This document shows positions 1 through 12,200 of a stretch of 64,000 bases of DNA, in pieces. Made by a program: the position numbers and the translations under genes. The notes beneath the pieces are model-generated. The model searched no databases, was not told the origin of the DNA, and saw nothing but the letters and a program-made list of their open reading frames with translations. Source of the DNA: Hermatobates lingyangjiaoensis (Eukaryota > Arthropoda > Insecta > Hemiptera > Hermatobatidae). The stretch spans positions 4,375,001 to 4,439,000 of the forward strand of contig JAPFBL010001617.1 of the NCBI GenBank assembly GCA_026182355.1, given 5' to 3'. Position 1 is the first letter of the stretch. Every line of letters begins with the position of its first letter.

Positions 1-1035
1 TTTAGTTATAATTTTTAATATTTCAATATTTTTCGAAGACATTTTTAATGTATATATTATTTTTCATTTCGCTAAATTGAATATCGCATATATAATTTTT
101 CATTTTTTTTTTAAATGTGCATGCAACTATAATTTTTCAGAAATTTATGAAACTCCGAGCACGAATGATGAACGAAAGAACGAACTAATGAATTTAGGTA
201 ATCAAGTTCAGGATGTATGAAGCTTTGAAAAGGAGCTGATGTACACGGCATTTTACAAAATGAACATAATAATCTAAAATGTGTTACTCTTTCCTCAGGC
301 CACAAGACTGAAGGGATTGGACGTATACAGATCAGTTTTTGTGGCATCTCATATTTCGTTGCATGTTCATATTAGCTTTACTGAAGAAGTAGTTAAACAT
401 TCGTAGTCAGCTTGATTCCATGTTGTCAGTCATAGGTAATCAAAAACATTTGAAAAAGGATTAACAGTGAAGATACTGATGTTTGTTGGTTGGTTTAAAG
501 TAAACCGAAGTATGGGAAATTCAGACTCACAGGACCAAAACTCCATACACAAATAACATCAAATAAAATATCAAAAATGGGTTTCGGGAGATATTAACTA
601 TAAATATATCTTGAAGATATATTTTAATTTGAAGATATATAAAAATCTTCAAAAAATCTAAACAAATTTTGCACCTTATTTAATTTACATATAATAAAAT
701 TATATAAATTTATAAAAACAAGAAGAAGCCTAGTATTAATTAATTAAATTACAGTTTTGACCAAAACAATTGTACGACATACGAAATAAGACTGACTTTA
801 CTAATAGTAATTACAAATACAGTAATTTAAAATTAGACAATAATGCTATCCTGGTTTTGAAAATACTATTTTTAGCATAACGATTTAGTTACGATTCACT
901 AGATGAGGACAGAGTAATCGATTGATCAAACAAAATAGACTGAATGGTCAACAAACAATTGTTATGAACAATGGACTGTTGACAATGGCTGGGATTCAGC
1001 ACATAGTCATAGAAAAACACCATCGATTGGCTTCT
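1..1035. other. A+T-rich unannotated stretch
   Basis: No repeat, RNA gene or protein similarity is recognisable here. The open frame on the minus strand at 111-347 (78 codons) has no recognisable motif and is of a length expected by chance in DNA of this composition. The segment ends where the PER repeat begins. Confidence 0.6.
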
Positions 1036-1098
1036 TTTTACTTTACTATAGGTAAAGTATAGTGATCGTGAAAAAATTCGATCTCGAAATTTTGACGG
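1036..1098 (+). repeat. PER repeat copy A, 5' part (split by a LINE insertion)
   Basis: This is the terminal piece of an unclassified repeat called PER here. It has the near-palindrome TTTACTATAGGTAAAGTA followed by AGTGATCGTGAAAAAATTCG and ATTTTGACGG. The same order of words is found at 63295 (plus strand) and, reverse complemented, at the right ends of copies near 35831 and 42307. The copy breaks at TTGACGG, where a Jockey element is inserted, and resumes at 3338 with TCGACGGAATTTCATGTTTT, the continuation seen in uninterrupted copies. Confidence 0.85.
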
Positions 1099-1185
1099 GG
1101 ATTCACTGTGCACAGTTGTAAGTGAAAAAACTAAAAAACATTGCTCCGTGAAAACGCCTTAAATTTCTTCTGTTTTAAATCTTAA

Positions 1186-2091
1186 CATTAAGAACTCTTA
1201 CTGAACTGGTCGGTAAAGGTAATTTCTCTTGTAAATCAAGAGCAAGCGATGTTGCAATATACCCAAAAGAAGCAGAGGGATACCGCAAAATCAACTATCA
1301 TTTTAAAACATTAAACATCCTCTTTCACACGTACCAGCTTAAAGAAGATAAAGTGTTCAGAGTGGTAATAAGGAACATTCACCACTCCATTCCAATAAAG
1401 ACGATCCAAGATTAACTAAAAGACTTAGGACATAATGTTCGAAATATTAATGTTCTTCACAATGTGACGAAGCAGCCTATGTCTCTCTTTTTTGTAGATC
1501 TAGAACCAAGCCATAATAACAAAGATATCTTTGAAATGACTTCTTTGTTCCATACCAAAGTTATTGTAGAAGAACCATATAAACGAAAAGAAATAGCGCA
1601 GTGCAAAAGGTGCCAGCGTTATGGGCACACCAAAACCTATGTAATCTAGCACCTCGTTGTGTGAAATGCGCAGGTCAGCATAGAACAGAGGATTGTATAA
1701 AGTCAAGAGATGAGCCAGTGAAGTGTGCCCTTTGTGAAGGCTCTCATCCTGCAAGTTATAGAGGATGTGAAATCCACAAAAACATACAAAAGAAGCTGAG
1801 GCGAAATGTTGACTCAACTGAGAGTCATAAGAGAAGAACTACTGCTATGCCTACGAACCCAGTCGTCAAGAACGTCAGCTATGCCAACGTCGTTGCAGCA
1901 GGAGCCACATCATCTGAACCACAGCAAGCACCTCACAAAATGCCTACCTTCATTCCTCCTCCCACACCTTCCTCCGATTTCACAGTCCTTCTTACATCCT
2001 TTTTAAATGAACTAAAGTCAACTATCACTCCACTTATCTCCCTTCTCACCACAGTCATAACCAGTCTTGTTCCTGCTGTTGCTACTAAATG
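1186..2091 (+). pseudogene. Jockey ORF1, gag-like nucleic-acid-binding protein (broken)
   Basis: Reading from about 1186 gives a Jockey-type gag. HTYQLKEDKVFRVVIRNIH (about 1327-1383) belongs to the conserved pre-zinc-finger domain, followed by TKQPMSLFFVDLEPSHNNKD and EEPYKRKEIAQCKRCQRYGH. Three CCHC zinc knuckles follow: CKRCQRYGHTKTY(C), CVKCAGQHRTEDC and CALCEGSHPASYRGC. In the living family this protein packages the element RNA. There is an in-frame TAA at about 1414, and a one-base deletion near 1640 moves the second and third knuckles to another frame (an extra T there would restore the first knuckle's final Cys). The frame ends at TGA 2090-2092 with a Pro/Ser/Thr-rich tail. The true start is not determinable. 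Confidence 0.9.
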
Positions 2092-2112
2092 AACAACTAT
2101 GCTAAATGAACT

Positions 2113-2545
2113 ATGCAATCTTTAACTATCCTCTTCTGGAATACCAACGGACTTACTCAACACAGACAAGAATTCGACTTTGTATTACATGACAAGAAAA
2201 TTGACATTGCACTACTGACAGAAACCCACTTTACATCCAGATCATATTTTAAACTAACTGACTACATCACATATCGCACTGACCATCCTGATAACACTGT
2301 CCATGGTAAAGTAGTTGTGCTTGTACTGAGATCTCTCAAACACCACATCCTACCTTCTGTATCCACACCTTCCATGCAAGTATGCACAATCTGCCTTGAG
2401 TCCCATCCATACAACTACAATGCCACTTCAATATATTGCCCTCCAAACAAACGTATAACCCAAAGTGACCTTTCAAATATTTGTCACTTCACCCATCTCA
2501 AAACTAAACCCTTACATCACAACTCTCCCAGACCTTTCCTCTGAC
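2113..2545 (+). pseudogene. Jockey ORF2, N-terminal apurinic-like endonuclease (partial)
   Basis: This starts with MQSLTILFWNTNGL, the first endonuclease motif with its Asn. Then come DIALLTETHF with the catalytic Glu, YRTDHPDNTVHG, and the IYCPPN motif. The domain nicks target DNA for target-primed reverse transcription. After the segment ITQSDLSN the segment with the catalytic Asp and following His motifs is missing, and the reading frame shifts near 2470-2540. The closing motif (DLSSDHSPVLISL) appears in the next frame. About a third of the domain is therefore deleted. It follows gag with a short gap (2093-2112), the usual Jockey arrangement. Confidence 0.88.
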
Positions 2546-2958
2546 CATTCACCCGTACTTATATCATTATTTATTCATCCTATGAAAATTATTAATAATC
2601 AAACTCTACTCAACGGACATATTGACTGGGAAAAATTTAGAGCCGAAATTGAACGACAGACTGACCTTAAAGTACGCCTCAAAACATCACGTGAAATAGA
2701 TGACGCAATTAGTATATTAACACAGGATATACATGCTTGTATAAATGATACTAAAGTCCCATACAGACCAAAAAAGCACATTACATACCTACCAACATAC
2801 CTCAGGGAATTAATCCAAGCTAAACGGCGAGCAAGAGCCAAATGGCAAAGAAGTCGATACCCATCTGACAAACGAACATTAAACATATTACAAAACCAAC
2901 TAACTCGAGACTTAAAGCAATATCGAATTGTCTTTTTCAAAAATATACTGAAACACTG
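2465..2958 (+). pseudogene. Jockey ORF2, end of endonuclease plus linker before the RT
   Basis: Residues LPDLSSDHSPVLISL contain the terminal SDH motif of the endonuclease. They are followed by the Jockey inter-domain linker: NGHIDWEKFRAEIE, then RPKKHITYLPTYLRELI and AKRRARAKWQRSRYPSDKRT, typical of the basic region before the reverse transcriptase. The frame ends at 2957-2959. Another frame continues with KPEDKSLWIATRRILSHKKS up to about 3020, then the RT is absent. Confidence 0.88.
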
Positions 2959-2959
2959 A

Positions 2960-3176
2960 AACCAGAAGACAAGTCACTATGGATTGCCACTAGACGAATA
3001 CTGTCCCATAAAAAAAGCAATATCCCGCTATAAGACGTTTCACAAAAAACTTCAAAAAAACAGTAATCCCTTAATCCTAACAATATCCTCCCTCCACAAG
3101 CATTCTAGGAAATCCCAGAAGACCTATGAAGAGGAATTGTCCAAGAGACTTATTACTATGAACTATTTTAAGTGAT
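2960..3176 (+). pseudogene. Jockey ORF2 remnant around the RT deletion
   Basis: Codons in one frame read SLWIATRRILSHKKSNIP, the segment just before the RT in this clade. After a few more codons the sequence passes directly to a short basic C-terminal stretch (about 2984-3175, ending TMNYFK and a stop), so the whole palm and thumb are deleted. A very similar family has the missing RT at 17.2 kb, but the 3' untranslated tails differ and the two are not halves of one insertion. Confidence 0.65.
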
Positions 3177-3337
3177 TTTTTTTTTCTTTCTACTTAGACC
3201 CACGCCAGGAAGTGTAGTCACTGGATTGCTTCTTCCCTCCTGTGTTCCCTCCTGCATCTGTGTTATCAGTGTCACTGGTAATGTAATACTTACACTGTTG
3301 TGACTTTAAACAAATAAAATTAAAAAATAAAAAAAAA

Positions 3338-4150
3338 TCGACGGAATTTCATGTTTTGATGTCCCAAGAGTCGTTTTATGAAGTTTCTTCGATGGTGTGT
3401 GTGTGTGTTTGTGTGTGTGCAGGCGAGTATGTTAGCATTGCTTGTTACCACGCTACGGTCCAGAATCTTTGATGGATCAAGTTGGTATTTTACACAAAAA
3501 TGGGTCCCATAATGTAGATGATCCCTATTTTTTGGGAAGAATTATGCATGACAGGAAAGTCACTCTTTTTTGCCAAAAACCAGTTTCTAGAAAACATTTT
3601 TTTCTCTTAAATTACTAATTCTAGAATTTTGAAATTTTGGCATTATCTTTGAGGTTACAAATGTAATACACTAAAAATATATTTAGATTTTTAAAACAAC
3701 GGGAAATTTTTATTTTTCAATAAAATGTAAACATTATGACTTATAATTCAATCTGAAAGCTTGTGAGAGCGATACAAGACATACCGTCTGACGGATCAAA
3801 ATGAAACTATGCTTAAAAATAGAACTTTATATGGAAAATGATTTCAAATAATTTTTTTTTTAAATTACATTCACCAAAGGGGTGTTAAAGTACGATTTTT
3901 GTTTTCAGAAAATGTTTTTTTGATGCTATACGGCTCATTAAAAACTCATGAAAATTTGACCAAAAATGGAACAAACAATTAGGAATTCATAAAAAAAAAT
4001 GCATGAAGTTTCAATTACGGGAAAGAGCAATACAGCTATAAAAACTGTTTTAGCCATACCGTTTTGAAGGATCAAAATGAATCTAAACCTAAAAACAGAA
4101 CATCATGTGGAGGATGAGTTAACTGCTTCTCATAAGTAATGAAATCTGAG
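3338..4150 (+). repeat. PER repeat copy A, 3' part
   Basis: This continues the PER unit after the Jockey insertion. It has the TCGTTTTATGAAGTTT block, a (GT)n microsatellite at 3397-3420, the highly conserved block GCATTGCTTGTTACCACGCT, then TTTGATGGATCAAGTTGG and GGGAAGAATTATGCATGAC. It runs on to CAATTACGGGAAAGAGCAAT at about 4014. At about 4050 it leaves the order seen in the 34-35 kb copy. It re-enters a block like ATACCGT..GATCAAAATGAA, so part of the unit is duplicated inside this copy. Confidence 0.85.
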
Positions 4151-5690
4151 AGTATTTAGTTTATTAAGACATGGAACTCATGTTACCTTTATTATTAAAA
4201 GTTTTGACTTGGTTTTAATTTGCAATTCTTGAATGAACTCTTTAAGTAAATGGAGAAGCTTTGGTGAGACCAGGGTGGGAAGTCCTTGGGCAAGAAGTGG
4301 GCGGGTGCGTAGGGAGGCGCCCACGCGATGTATGGCCTTATGGCGAGGCCATGGAGCTTAACCCTCATTCACATCTGCCCAATAAGTCAATACCCATATT
4401 CATCTAATCCATCCAGTTTACTACGACACCTGAGGAACAAGTAATACTCCACATATATTTATTCTTCCTCTGGTAGGGTACAGATTTCTTGTAAAAGATA
4501 AAGGTTCTGTTGTTTTGCTGAAGCCCAATTTTCCCATGTAGACAAGAATATGATTCACATGTACTCGTAAAAAAAAATTGAATACAAGATGCATAATTCA
4601 AAATGTTTGTTCTATCACCCTAATATTGAGAATATGTTTAAATACTTAATCCTCATTTTTGAGCAAATTGAAACTACACTTAGTGAATGCTGGAAGACTA
4701 TGGGGCTTGCATTAAGGGACATGAGGGAAATCTAGACTTATATAGGGGGCTACGGCAAGGCAACATAAATAATAATGACTGGGGCGGTTCTGTTGCTCCC
4801 TCTGCATCTTCTCTGCTGCAATCTCCATCACCTGTATAAATTCCTAACCTGACACTAATCTCAAATAAATTATTAATCAAACGCACTATCAAAAACTGTT
4901 AATTCTACTCGACCCTTCATTTAGAAAGCCACGCTCATAAACTTTTTCCTATAATATAAAAAGTAAACAACGAAGGGATTGGGTTGATTTCAACTACTGA
5001 AATAAAATAATTTCTAATAAATTACTGAAAATTTGCAAGTTCGTAAATTTATATTAGGATAAAAAATCGTGATAATTAAAAAATTAGGCTTAAACATTCA
5101 GGTAAGTTTATAATGATAAATATCGTTCTGACAGAATACAAATAAATATTGAAAACAATTTACAATCTATGCATCATACACATGCTTAAATTATTAAAGC
5201 ATTATAACTTATCTCCAAATAATGTCATGTATTTGTCAGTCCTCATACAGTGGAATACATGTATATCTATCTACATAACAAGACTTCATAGTCAACAACT
5301 AAACAAAAGTCAACATCTAAATGAATAGGAAGGGAAAATCCATACACCACAGTGACTTTTCAATATTTTGACCTCTTTGAGGTCTTTTGTCTTTTGGAGA
5401 TGTTATGGTATGATAATAGGCAACAGTGATATATCTTTCATATACCATTTATCTCTTTGTGATATTGACACATAGAGTACAAAATTCAACTCGTACTATG
5501 GTACATGCATACTGGAAAAACGTGGAGTAGATTAAAATTTGACAAACATTTTAATACAAAGCTACCAACCACAAACAAACATTTCAGTGCACTATGGTGC
5601 AAATAGTAATTAAGTAAATATTCGTACTTTTTTTCGGTTTGTCGGTATCCATTATTTCGTGGTCGTTTGGTCTTCTTGAGTCGTGAAAAG
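4151..5690. other. Unannotated A+T-rich DNA with two G+C-rich islands
   Basis: The islands at about 4255-4385 (rich in GGGTGGG and GGCGCCCACGCG) and 4680-4845 contrast with the surrounding A+T-rich sequence. Neither has an open frame with recognisable motifs, and I see no tRNA-like promoter boxes in them. The rest shows nothing recognisable. Confidence 0.5.
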
Positions 5691-5942
5691 TTGTCGGTCT
5701 AGGGTTTGGCTTTCTATCTTAACAACAGCCTCTACTGTGGATGTGGTTGGGGAATTCTTGTGGAGCTCCCTCAGAGAGTGTTTCCCACATTCTGGAGGCA
5801 TGCCCCAGATACGCGAGAGAACGCTTTGAATATGAAACGAATACAGGCATGTTTGTGGATGTCACTTACAGGATGGCACTGACAAGATACAGGGATGAAT
5901 TCCTGAAGTTTGTTTATGGCATAGGAAGAGTCAGGAAGTAAG
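5690..5942 (+). pseudogene. C-terminal tail of a non-LTR retrotransposon ORF2 (zinc-binding motif)
   Basis: The open segment reads CGAPSESVSHILEACPRYA followed by RERFEYE and ends at TAA 5939-5941. The C-x5-7-H-x4-C spacing with HILEACPRYARER is the zinc-binding tail that closes ORF2 of R1, LOA and I-like elements, probably used in RNA or DNA binding. Only about 66 residues remain. The segment upstream does not show the RT, so this is a strongly 5'-truncated copy, as is usual for LINEs. It is followed by a G+C-rich, structured 3' region. Confidence 0.7.
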
Positions 5943-6330
5943 CACTGCAGGAGTAAGCTTACCTGAACACCATGTAGAAGAATGAACTATATTTTGTTTT
6001 GTTTTATAGTCACATGCTAATTTAGTTTTGGTTTTGTAGTGTAATTTTTGTTGTTTATCAGGATTTGTTGTTTTCTTCTAGTTTTTTTACATGACAGTAG
6101 TTTCTTTTTAATTTATGTGATGTAAGGTCGTGGAAGCTCGCCTCCGCGTGGTCCAACTCGGGTTTATCTCAGAGGTTTTGTTTGCCTCTATCCTTGGCTA
6201 GAGCTTCCGAGGTGCGACGAAAGAACTTTCACGTAAAAAAGGCATCAGTCTGTTTTGATGTTATAATCCGCGATATGGCTAGACAAGCTGGGAGCGCGAT
6301 ATAATACCAAAACAGGTTGGGGAATTGTTA
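5943..6330 (+). mobile_element. 3' untranslated region of the same non-LTR element, with a predicted fold
   Basis: Downstream of the stop there is a T-rich stretch and then a G+C-rich block. GGAAGCTC (6132-6139) pairs perfectly with GAGCTTCC (6201-6208), and AGAGG (6171-6175) pairs with CCTCT (6185-6189) inside it. A direct repeat GCGATAT flanks GCTAGACAAGCTGGGAGC at about 6272-6302. In R1/R2-type elements a folded 3' UTR is what the RT recognises, so this is a plausible recognition structure; the role is inference. The element's exact 3' end is not clear. Confidence 0.5.
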
Positions 6331-8524
6331 GGGATAGGCTCTGGACTAGAGGTTTGGATGGGATGTGATTTTTGTGTCCTCATTGGTCACCAGTCTATTT
6401 GCGAATTCGTCAATTGATTCTAACCTGAGGTCTCTTTTAATATCCACATTTCTCGCATACCAAGGTGCCCCAACAAAAATGTATTTTTTTTTATGCAAAA
6501 TAAGTCTACAAATTAATTAAACATTAGAATATATATATGTGAATTAAGAATACTTAAAACGAAAAAAAAGGCTACAAGTAAGAAACCTAAATGAGGCTTT
6601 ACTTGTCAGCCATCTAGAATAGTACATTTGATTTCATATTCTCCCATTCCTTTATTACTACTAAGAATATTCTTCAAAGTGGGAGTAAACAGAAGAATTG
6701 GGACAATTTCAAGTCTAATCAAATGTCTCAGACGCAAACAGAGGGGTTGAAATAAATACCGAACTCGTCTCCCTTGGATTATCATAATTATATCCCCAAC
6801 TTTACACCTAACGAAACTTACTACCATTATTCTCTTAGAATAATTTATAATAAAAGTGAAATAATATTTCACAAAAGGAAGCATAACGCTTTTAATAGAA
6901 ACACATACAATATAAATAGTGTGCTTACATAATTGTTATAGAAATAAGAGACCAAAACATTTAAATATTTAAGTACCAAAACATTTACTTTTACACTGAT
7001 CTATTGTAAAAATAGGATCAAAATGGATCTAAATTATTTTCCTTTAAATGAGTATTTAAATTGAAAATTCAGGTCTATTGATGATATTTAGTCTAAGAAA
7101 GGTCATCTATATATATATATAAAATAAAGAGTTCAGTTCACTTAAAGTTAACTACATACAAAAAAATTGATAATATGACTTGCCAGAGAGCAGACGTTCA
7201 CTTTAAACAAGATAGTCTCTATAACTAATAGTATTTTTGAGTTGATGAGGACCACAGACACATAGACCAAAAGTAAAACATAAACTGGACCCACAAACTT
7301 CCCTTGTCATGAAACTCCCTAGGCTTAAACCGTTGTTAGTTACAGTTGATCTGACAGATTGCAAAGGAAAATGGGGAAATTCAATTATTTACATATCGAG
7401 CAGCGTGGGGAGCAAGACCATGCAGAAATGTTTTTGAGATTCAGGGTCAAACAAAACTTGACACCTTCTCAAAACTTGACTCATTCAATTCCACAAACGA
7501 GGAAAGTAAAACTTTGAAAATACCCTCACACTCACCATCTCCCACAAGAACTGACTAATCTGCCTCAATAGACATTTTTTTTTTAATTTGCTGGCTTTAA
7601 TGTTCGTCCTTTCGATTTTATATTTCCGATTGATATTTCATTTCGTCCTACCCAATTGAAAAAATACATAATAAAACAAATCCCAAACTTATATTATGAT
7701 ATTTACTGATTAAACCTAAGCGCTTAACTTACATTCAGTTTTCGCTTTATCGCAAAATTGAAAATGTAAATGAAAGACATCTTTGGGGATTTTATGTCGG
7801 GTACAAGTCCATAGAGGGTAAACCGAATTTGCAGGAGTTATGTGCTTAAGAAGATATAGGTTTTCGTTGCGATATCTAAGTTTTGATGCAATAAACAAGA
7901 CCATAAGTATACAAAGATAAAAATTGCTCCATATAAGGGTTGTTTTTCATTAAATAGTAAGGATTGTATAATGAAATCATTACTTTATCAGAGAGAACCT
8001 TACTACTGACGAAATGTTGACTGCCGGTCATCAGATGGCCAAATTGCTTGTTTAGATAGTCTAACCTTAAGAATCGATCCGATTACGGCATTAAAATACT
8101 TTCATTATTCCATTATAACGTACGTTTCACCTGCGACTTTGGCAATACAAAATTATAATTCTGTGTTGATACGACTTCTAATACTTTATTCAGTGAGGAT
8201 TAACACAATGATTTACTCATAGGATTAGTGAAACCAAGCAAAGTTCAATATTACTTTTGATGATTGGTTCTTTTATTTTAATCTTCTGTGGGACCTAAAA
8301 ACAATTAACTTTATTGCGCAATATAAGGAGAAAAAAGCCTCAATATAACTACAATGTAAAGGGAATCAGAACACCATGCAGTTGCCAGTTTCTTTTTGTC
8401 TCTTTATTTACGTTCAGAGATTCATAAAACACGCTTATTGTCACTATTAAACATGACATTTGCCTTACTCAAGTTAAACTTCTGTAATAATATTTCTAGG
8501 AAATTCGGGGAGAACAATACTATT
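6331..8524. other. A+T-rich unannotated stretch
   Basis: I see a short (TA)n at about 7110-7121 and otherwise no repeat with ends, no RNA gene and no protein similarity. The minus-strand frames at 6606-6884 and 7716-7904 are short, lack motifs and are of chance length. Confidence 0.55.
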
Positions 8525-9215
8525 TCGAAAGGTCAAAGCACACATAGGAATCAGGAATCATAGGGAACGAGTTAGCGGATGATGGAGCAAAGGGGGGAGG
8601 GGGGGGGAGGACAACAGCTTAGACTTTATTTACGAAAAATATCCCATGTCCTACATCAAAGAAAGGCTCGCTAGACAAACAGTGGCACGATGGGATTGGG
8701 AGGAATCCACTAAAGGCCTTCTAACAAAGGAATATTTTCCTAGTATAAAACCAAGATTATCCACGAAACATTTCCAAATAAACTATTAACTATCCCAATA
8801 CACGACAGGACATTGGCAATTTAAAAAATACCTGAGCAGGTTGAAAATAGCTCCTAGTCCATCATGCGCATGTAACGCGGAGACACCTAATCTCCTAGAC
8901 ACTTGGTGTATGAGTGCTGTTTGAGGGAACCACAAAGACTGGCTCTCATACGTAAGGTCTTGGTTTGTGGAGAGGAGTGGCCCGTTAGGCCTTCCTCATT
9001 AATTAAAAAACGTTATTATAAAGAATTTGTAAAATTTTTGTACAGTATAGATATTTAAGAAAAAAAATTATAATGTTGAATTATGAATGAATGTAAAATT
9101 AGTTAAAATAAGTATTTTGTAGTGTTAATGAAAGAAGTATTGCATACAATTTGATGATGATGCATGTAATACACAGTGGAACATGCTGGAATAAAATACA
9201 AAATAAAAAAAAAAT
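8525..9215 (+). mobile_element. 3' end of an R1/I-like non-LTR retrotransposon: RNase H and zinc-binding tail (decayed)
   Basis: VKAHIGI is followed, after a frameshift, by IIGNELADDGAK, which matches the KAHxGIxGNExAD motif around the last catalytic Asp of RNase H. A G-rich run at 8592-8609 disturbs the sequence. Further on the words YIKERLARQTVARWDWEEST, TGHWQFKKYLSRLKIAPSP and SCACNAETPNLLDT match the usual TGHG-F--YL-RF--A-SP-C-C tail of R1/LOA/I-type ORF2. Frameshifts and stops occur at about 8780 and 8920. The element ends with an A-rich tail (ATAAAATACAAAATAAAA) near 9190-9215. RNase H would remove the RNA strand of the hybrid during integration. Confidence 0.85.
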
Positions 9216-12200
9216 TTCTACGCATTAATTTAAAAGAAAGTGGAGAGAAAATCTGTTGTTCTACAGTTATAATATATCTTTATAACTGTATTCAAATACA
9301 GCTAAACACACTATTTATTTTTTAATATTTTATGTTACCTATATGTTACTAGAACACATATTCGTTATGTTTATAACTTTAAAATGAAGATTTTTTAATA
9401 AAATTTGTTTTAAATCTTAAATATAAACTTCAGAGATTATAAAACTAAAATTAGGTAATTTAGAGGATCGAGAAATTATGGCTTAGCATCTTGGAGTGAT
9501 GGATACAAAGATTAGATTAAAAACATTTCTACTAGCTATGATAAATCCTATCTCAAAACGTCTTCTGCAATGAAGAACAAAACGATTAATCGGCAATTAA
9601 TTATAACTGAAGGAAAAAAAAATCAATATTTATGCAGGTAAGTAATATTAATAATAAATGAAATGAAGGAAGAACTCTGATGCATACGTACATATGAATA
9701 ATATTTCTTGACTTCAGCATTACTTGTGGAATAGAATGAGAAAGGGAAAACTTATTGGTCTCTTTTCTAGACAAGAAAAAACTTAAGTTTCCTATAACAG
9801 CAGATTATCGATCAATCTTTTGAAGTAAAATCACAAAAGACAAGACAGTCTCTATGGCAAAATAAATAAAACGATGTTCCAGTGACATCAAACCACATTC
9901 TTCTACTAATGAGTCGAGAAACATTTTGTTTCCCTTAACAGTTGTGGCAATGCAATTTGTAAAAAGCATTTTGGAACAAACTTGGAAATCAATAATAGAA
10001 TGATTGCGAAAATAAGTTTGCTGAGTAGCATAAACATAAAGGTTTACAGTAATCAAGTCAGTTTTAATGAAGAAGGTTGGAAGAAATAGGTCGGTGACCG
10101 AGATCCTTTGTTCTTGCGAGGTCGCAACCACTAAGTGCTTTTTTGCACAGTCAACAACCAACAGTCATCTTAACTGAGTAACTAGCACAAGCAATCTCGG
10201 GCCATCACAAGCAGAGAGCTAACTTGCCTCAACTTTCCCTTCACCAAATCAATGAACAACATGCTCCCTCCTCCCCTACCTAATATAACCCATATTTTCA
10301 ATTCTTTTAAAATTACGATTTTAGAAAAAAAACATGGTTTAATTTTAGTAATACTTTAAATTAAGTTGATATTTTCAAAATTTACATTTTATGATGATTG
10401 TTTGTATGTCATGATTCCCCATACGTTACACCGTTTGGCAGCAGAATAAAATTCAAACACTTCTTGTTTAGAAGTATGCTTTATAAATAAGTATGCTGTT
10501 GAACATCAGGACACAAGGAGAGTAATTTATGCTAGTACAGACATTATTGTTCCATGCTTAATTATAAATCACAGAGGATTACGATGACATACACGAGATA
10601 TTCACAATAATAGTATATCATGAAAATTTTTTTAAAATTGTTGTTTTGTCAAAAAGAGATAGATACATGAACTTGAGAACCTGCCTTGTACATTAGCTTT
10701 AAAGAATTTGTATACATATACTTCTGAACTGGATATTATTTCAGCCATAGGTAAAAGATAGCAAAAAATGTTACCAACATTTAATTTGTTTTAATTATTT
10801 GGCCATTTAAGGTCTTATAATTAGAACGGTACAAGTTCGAAATGGTATATACTCTTTGAATATACAGCACTTAACACTTGCATGGCCTATGAGTTAACAC
10901 AGAAGTGCATTTCACACAGAAACAACTGTTTATCTAATCCTTGCCAGTGTATAGACAAGGTGAACTCTGAGTTTCGCTCTTAAGCATCTACCGTTAAAAT
11001 TTCTACACACTGTATTATTTAAGCGAGCGCTTCTTCTGTTGTTAGTACGAGTAACAGTTACTTCAGAACACATTTAGAGTTAAAGAAAAATTAACAGACT
11101 ATTTCCTACACCAATATATGGAGAGCTCGCTAAAAATATGAAACATAGTGGACATCAATCTAATATATGGTATAAACTGAAAATAATGTTGGATTTTTTT
11201 TTTATAAAACTAAGAAGATTGAACACTGGAGTTCAGAGTCTGTTCGACATATTTACGGAAGATTCTATAATTTATGAAGAAAACTGTTATTTCTACGTTC
11301 GAAGATGAATAACTAAGCAAAGTTTAAATGTAAAGACAACAGAGGGAATGTTAATTCAATGACTTTGCGGCAACACTTGGAAACGAATACTCTATTTCTA
11401 TTGCCTAGGACTGGGGAAGGAAAGAAGGTTACCACCATCTATGAACCACCCGGAACTAAGCAACAGATGGCAACTTCAATCTCTCTCAAACTCCCTTCGA
11501 GATTTACATTTTTTTCTTCTCAACGATTATTCAGTTATAGAAACAGAAATAACATTTTTTACGGGAATGTTTGAGGCCGTAAATAAGTACTTCTTTTCAT
11601 TGAATTATTTTTACTTTGACCACTATAACATGACTTTTAAAAGGACTGATCTGATCTAAAAATTCATTATAAAAAATTCATATAGCACCTAATGCCCTAA
11701 ATAACTCTGCTTGATACATCAACTTAACTTTTTACAATTACTTCTATTAATGAATATAATCACTTAACATCTATTAAATTAACTGTTCTATTCATCAAAA
11801 CACTGCACCGTACACCTCATTACGGCATGGATAAAAGACATGAGGAAATTATCCTAATCCTTCGCAGTATATTGAGGACAGCTAGATATGAGCATTGAAA
11901 GAAAAGCAGCTCGTAATCAAAGGCTCCACTTTAACATCGATGATAATCATAGCACGACCGCAATCAACATGAAGTGAATATTTTCAGTTAACAGATCCTC
12001 AGGAAGGGATCACTTAGGTCGCATATACCAAATGAGCAGCAGGATGAAAAAAGGGAACACGGATACTAAGAACTTCATATTTATTTTCGTTTCGTAAAAA
12101 GGTTTTGACAATAATATATACATATAAATAGAACAATAGTTGAAGTAACCAAATAAATTGACTCCCCTCAGCCTCTTATTTCAGGTTCACTTAATGTTCT

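Larger units (their letters stand above)
1099..3337 (+). mobile_element. Jockey-clade non-LTR retrotransposon with internal deletions, inserted in a PER copy
   Basis: The element begins GATTCACTGTGC and ends in an A-rich tail at 3313-3337. It is bounded by TTGACGG (1092-1098) and TCGACGG (3338-3344), a probable imperfect target-site duplication, and the flanks together restore the PER consensus. It carries a gag-like ORF1, an endonuclease start of ORF2, a linker region after the endonuclease, and a stray C-terminal piece, but no reverse transcriptase. A full Jockey element is usually about 5 kb, so more than half is missing internally. Stops and frameshifts make it dead. The 3' untranslated part (3177-3337) contains TACACTGTTGTGACTTT before AAATAAAATTAAAAAATAAA. 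Confidence 0.9.

Noticed and set aside
889..1113. Minus-strand frame ending DRIFSRSLYFTYSKVKR, also at 63217-63453
   Set aside because: The shared peptide is just the translated end of the PER repeat in copies A and G.
9805..10161. 118-codon minus-strand open frame
   Set aside because: No motif or family resemblance. With stops at about 7-8% of codons in this composition, about one frame this long is expected in 64 kb.
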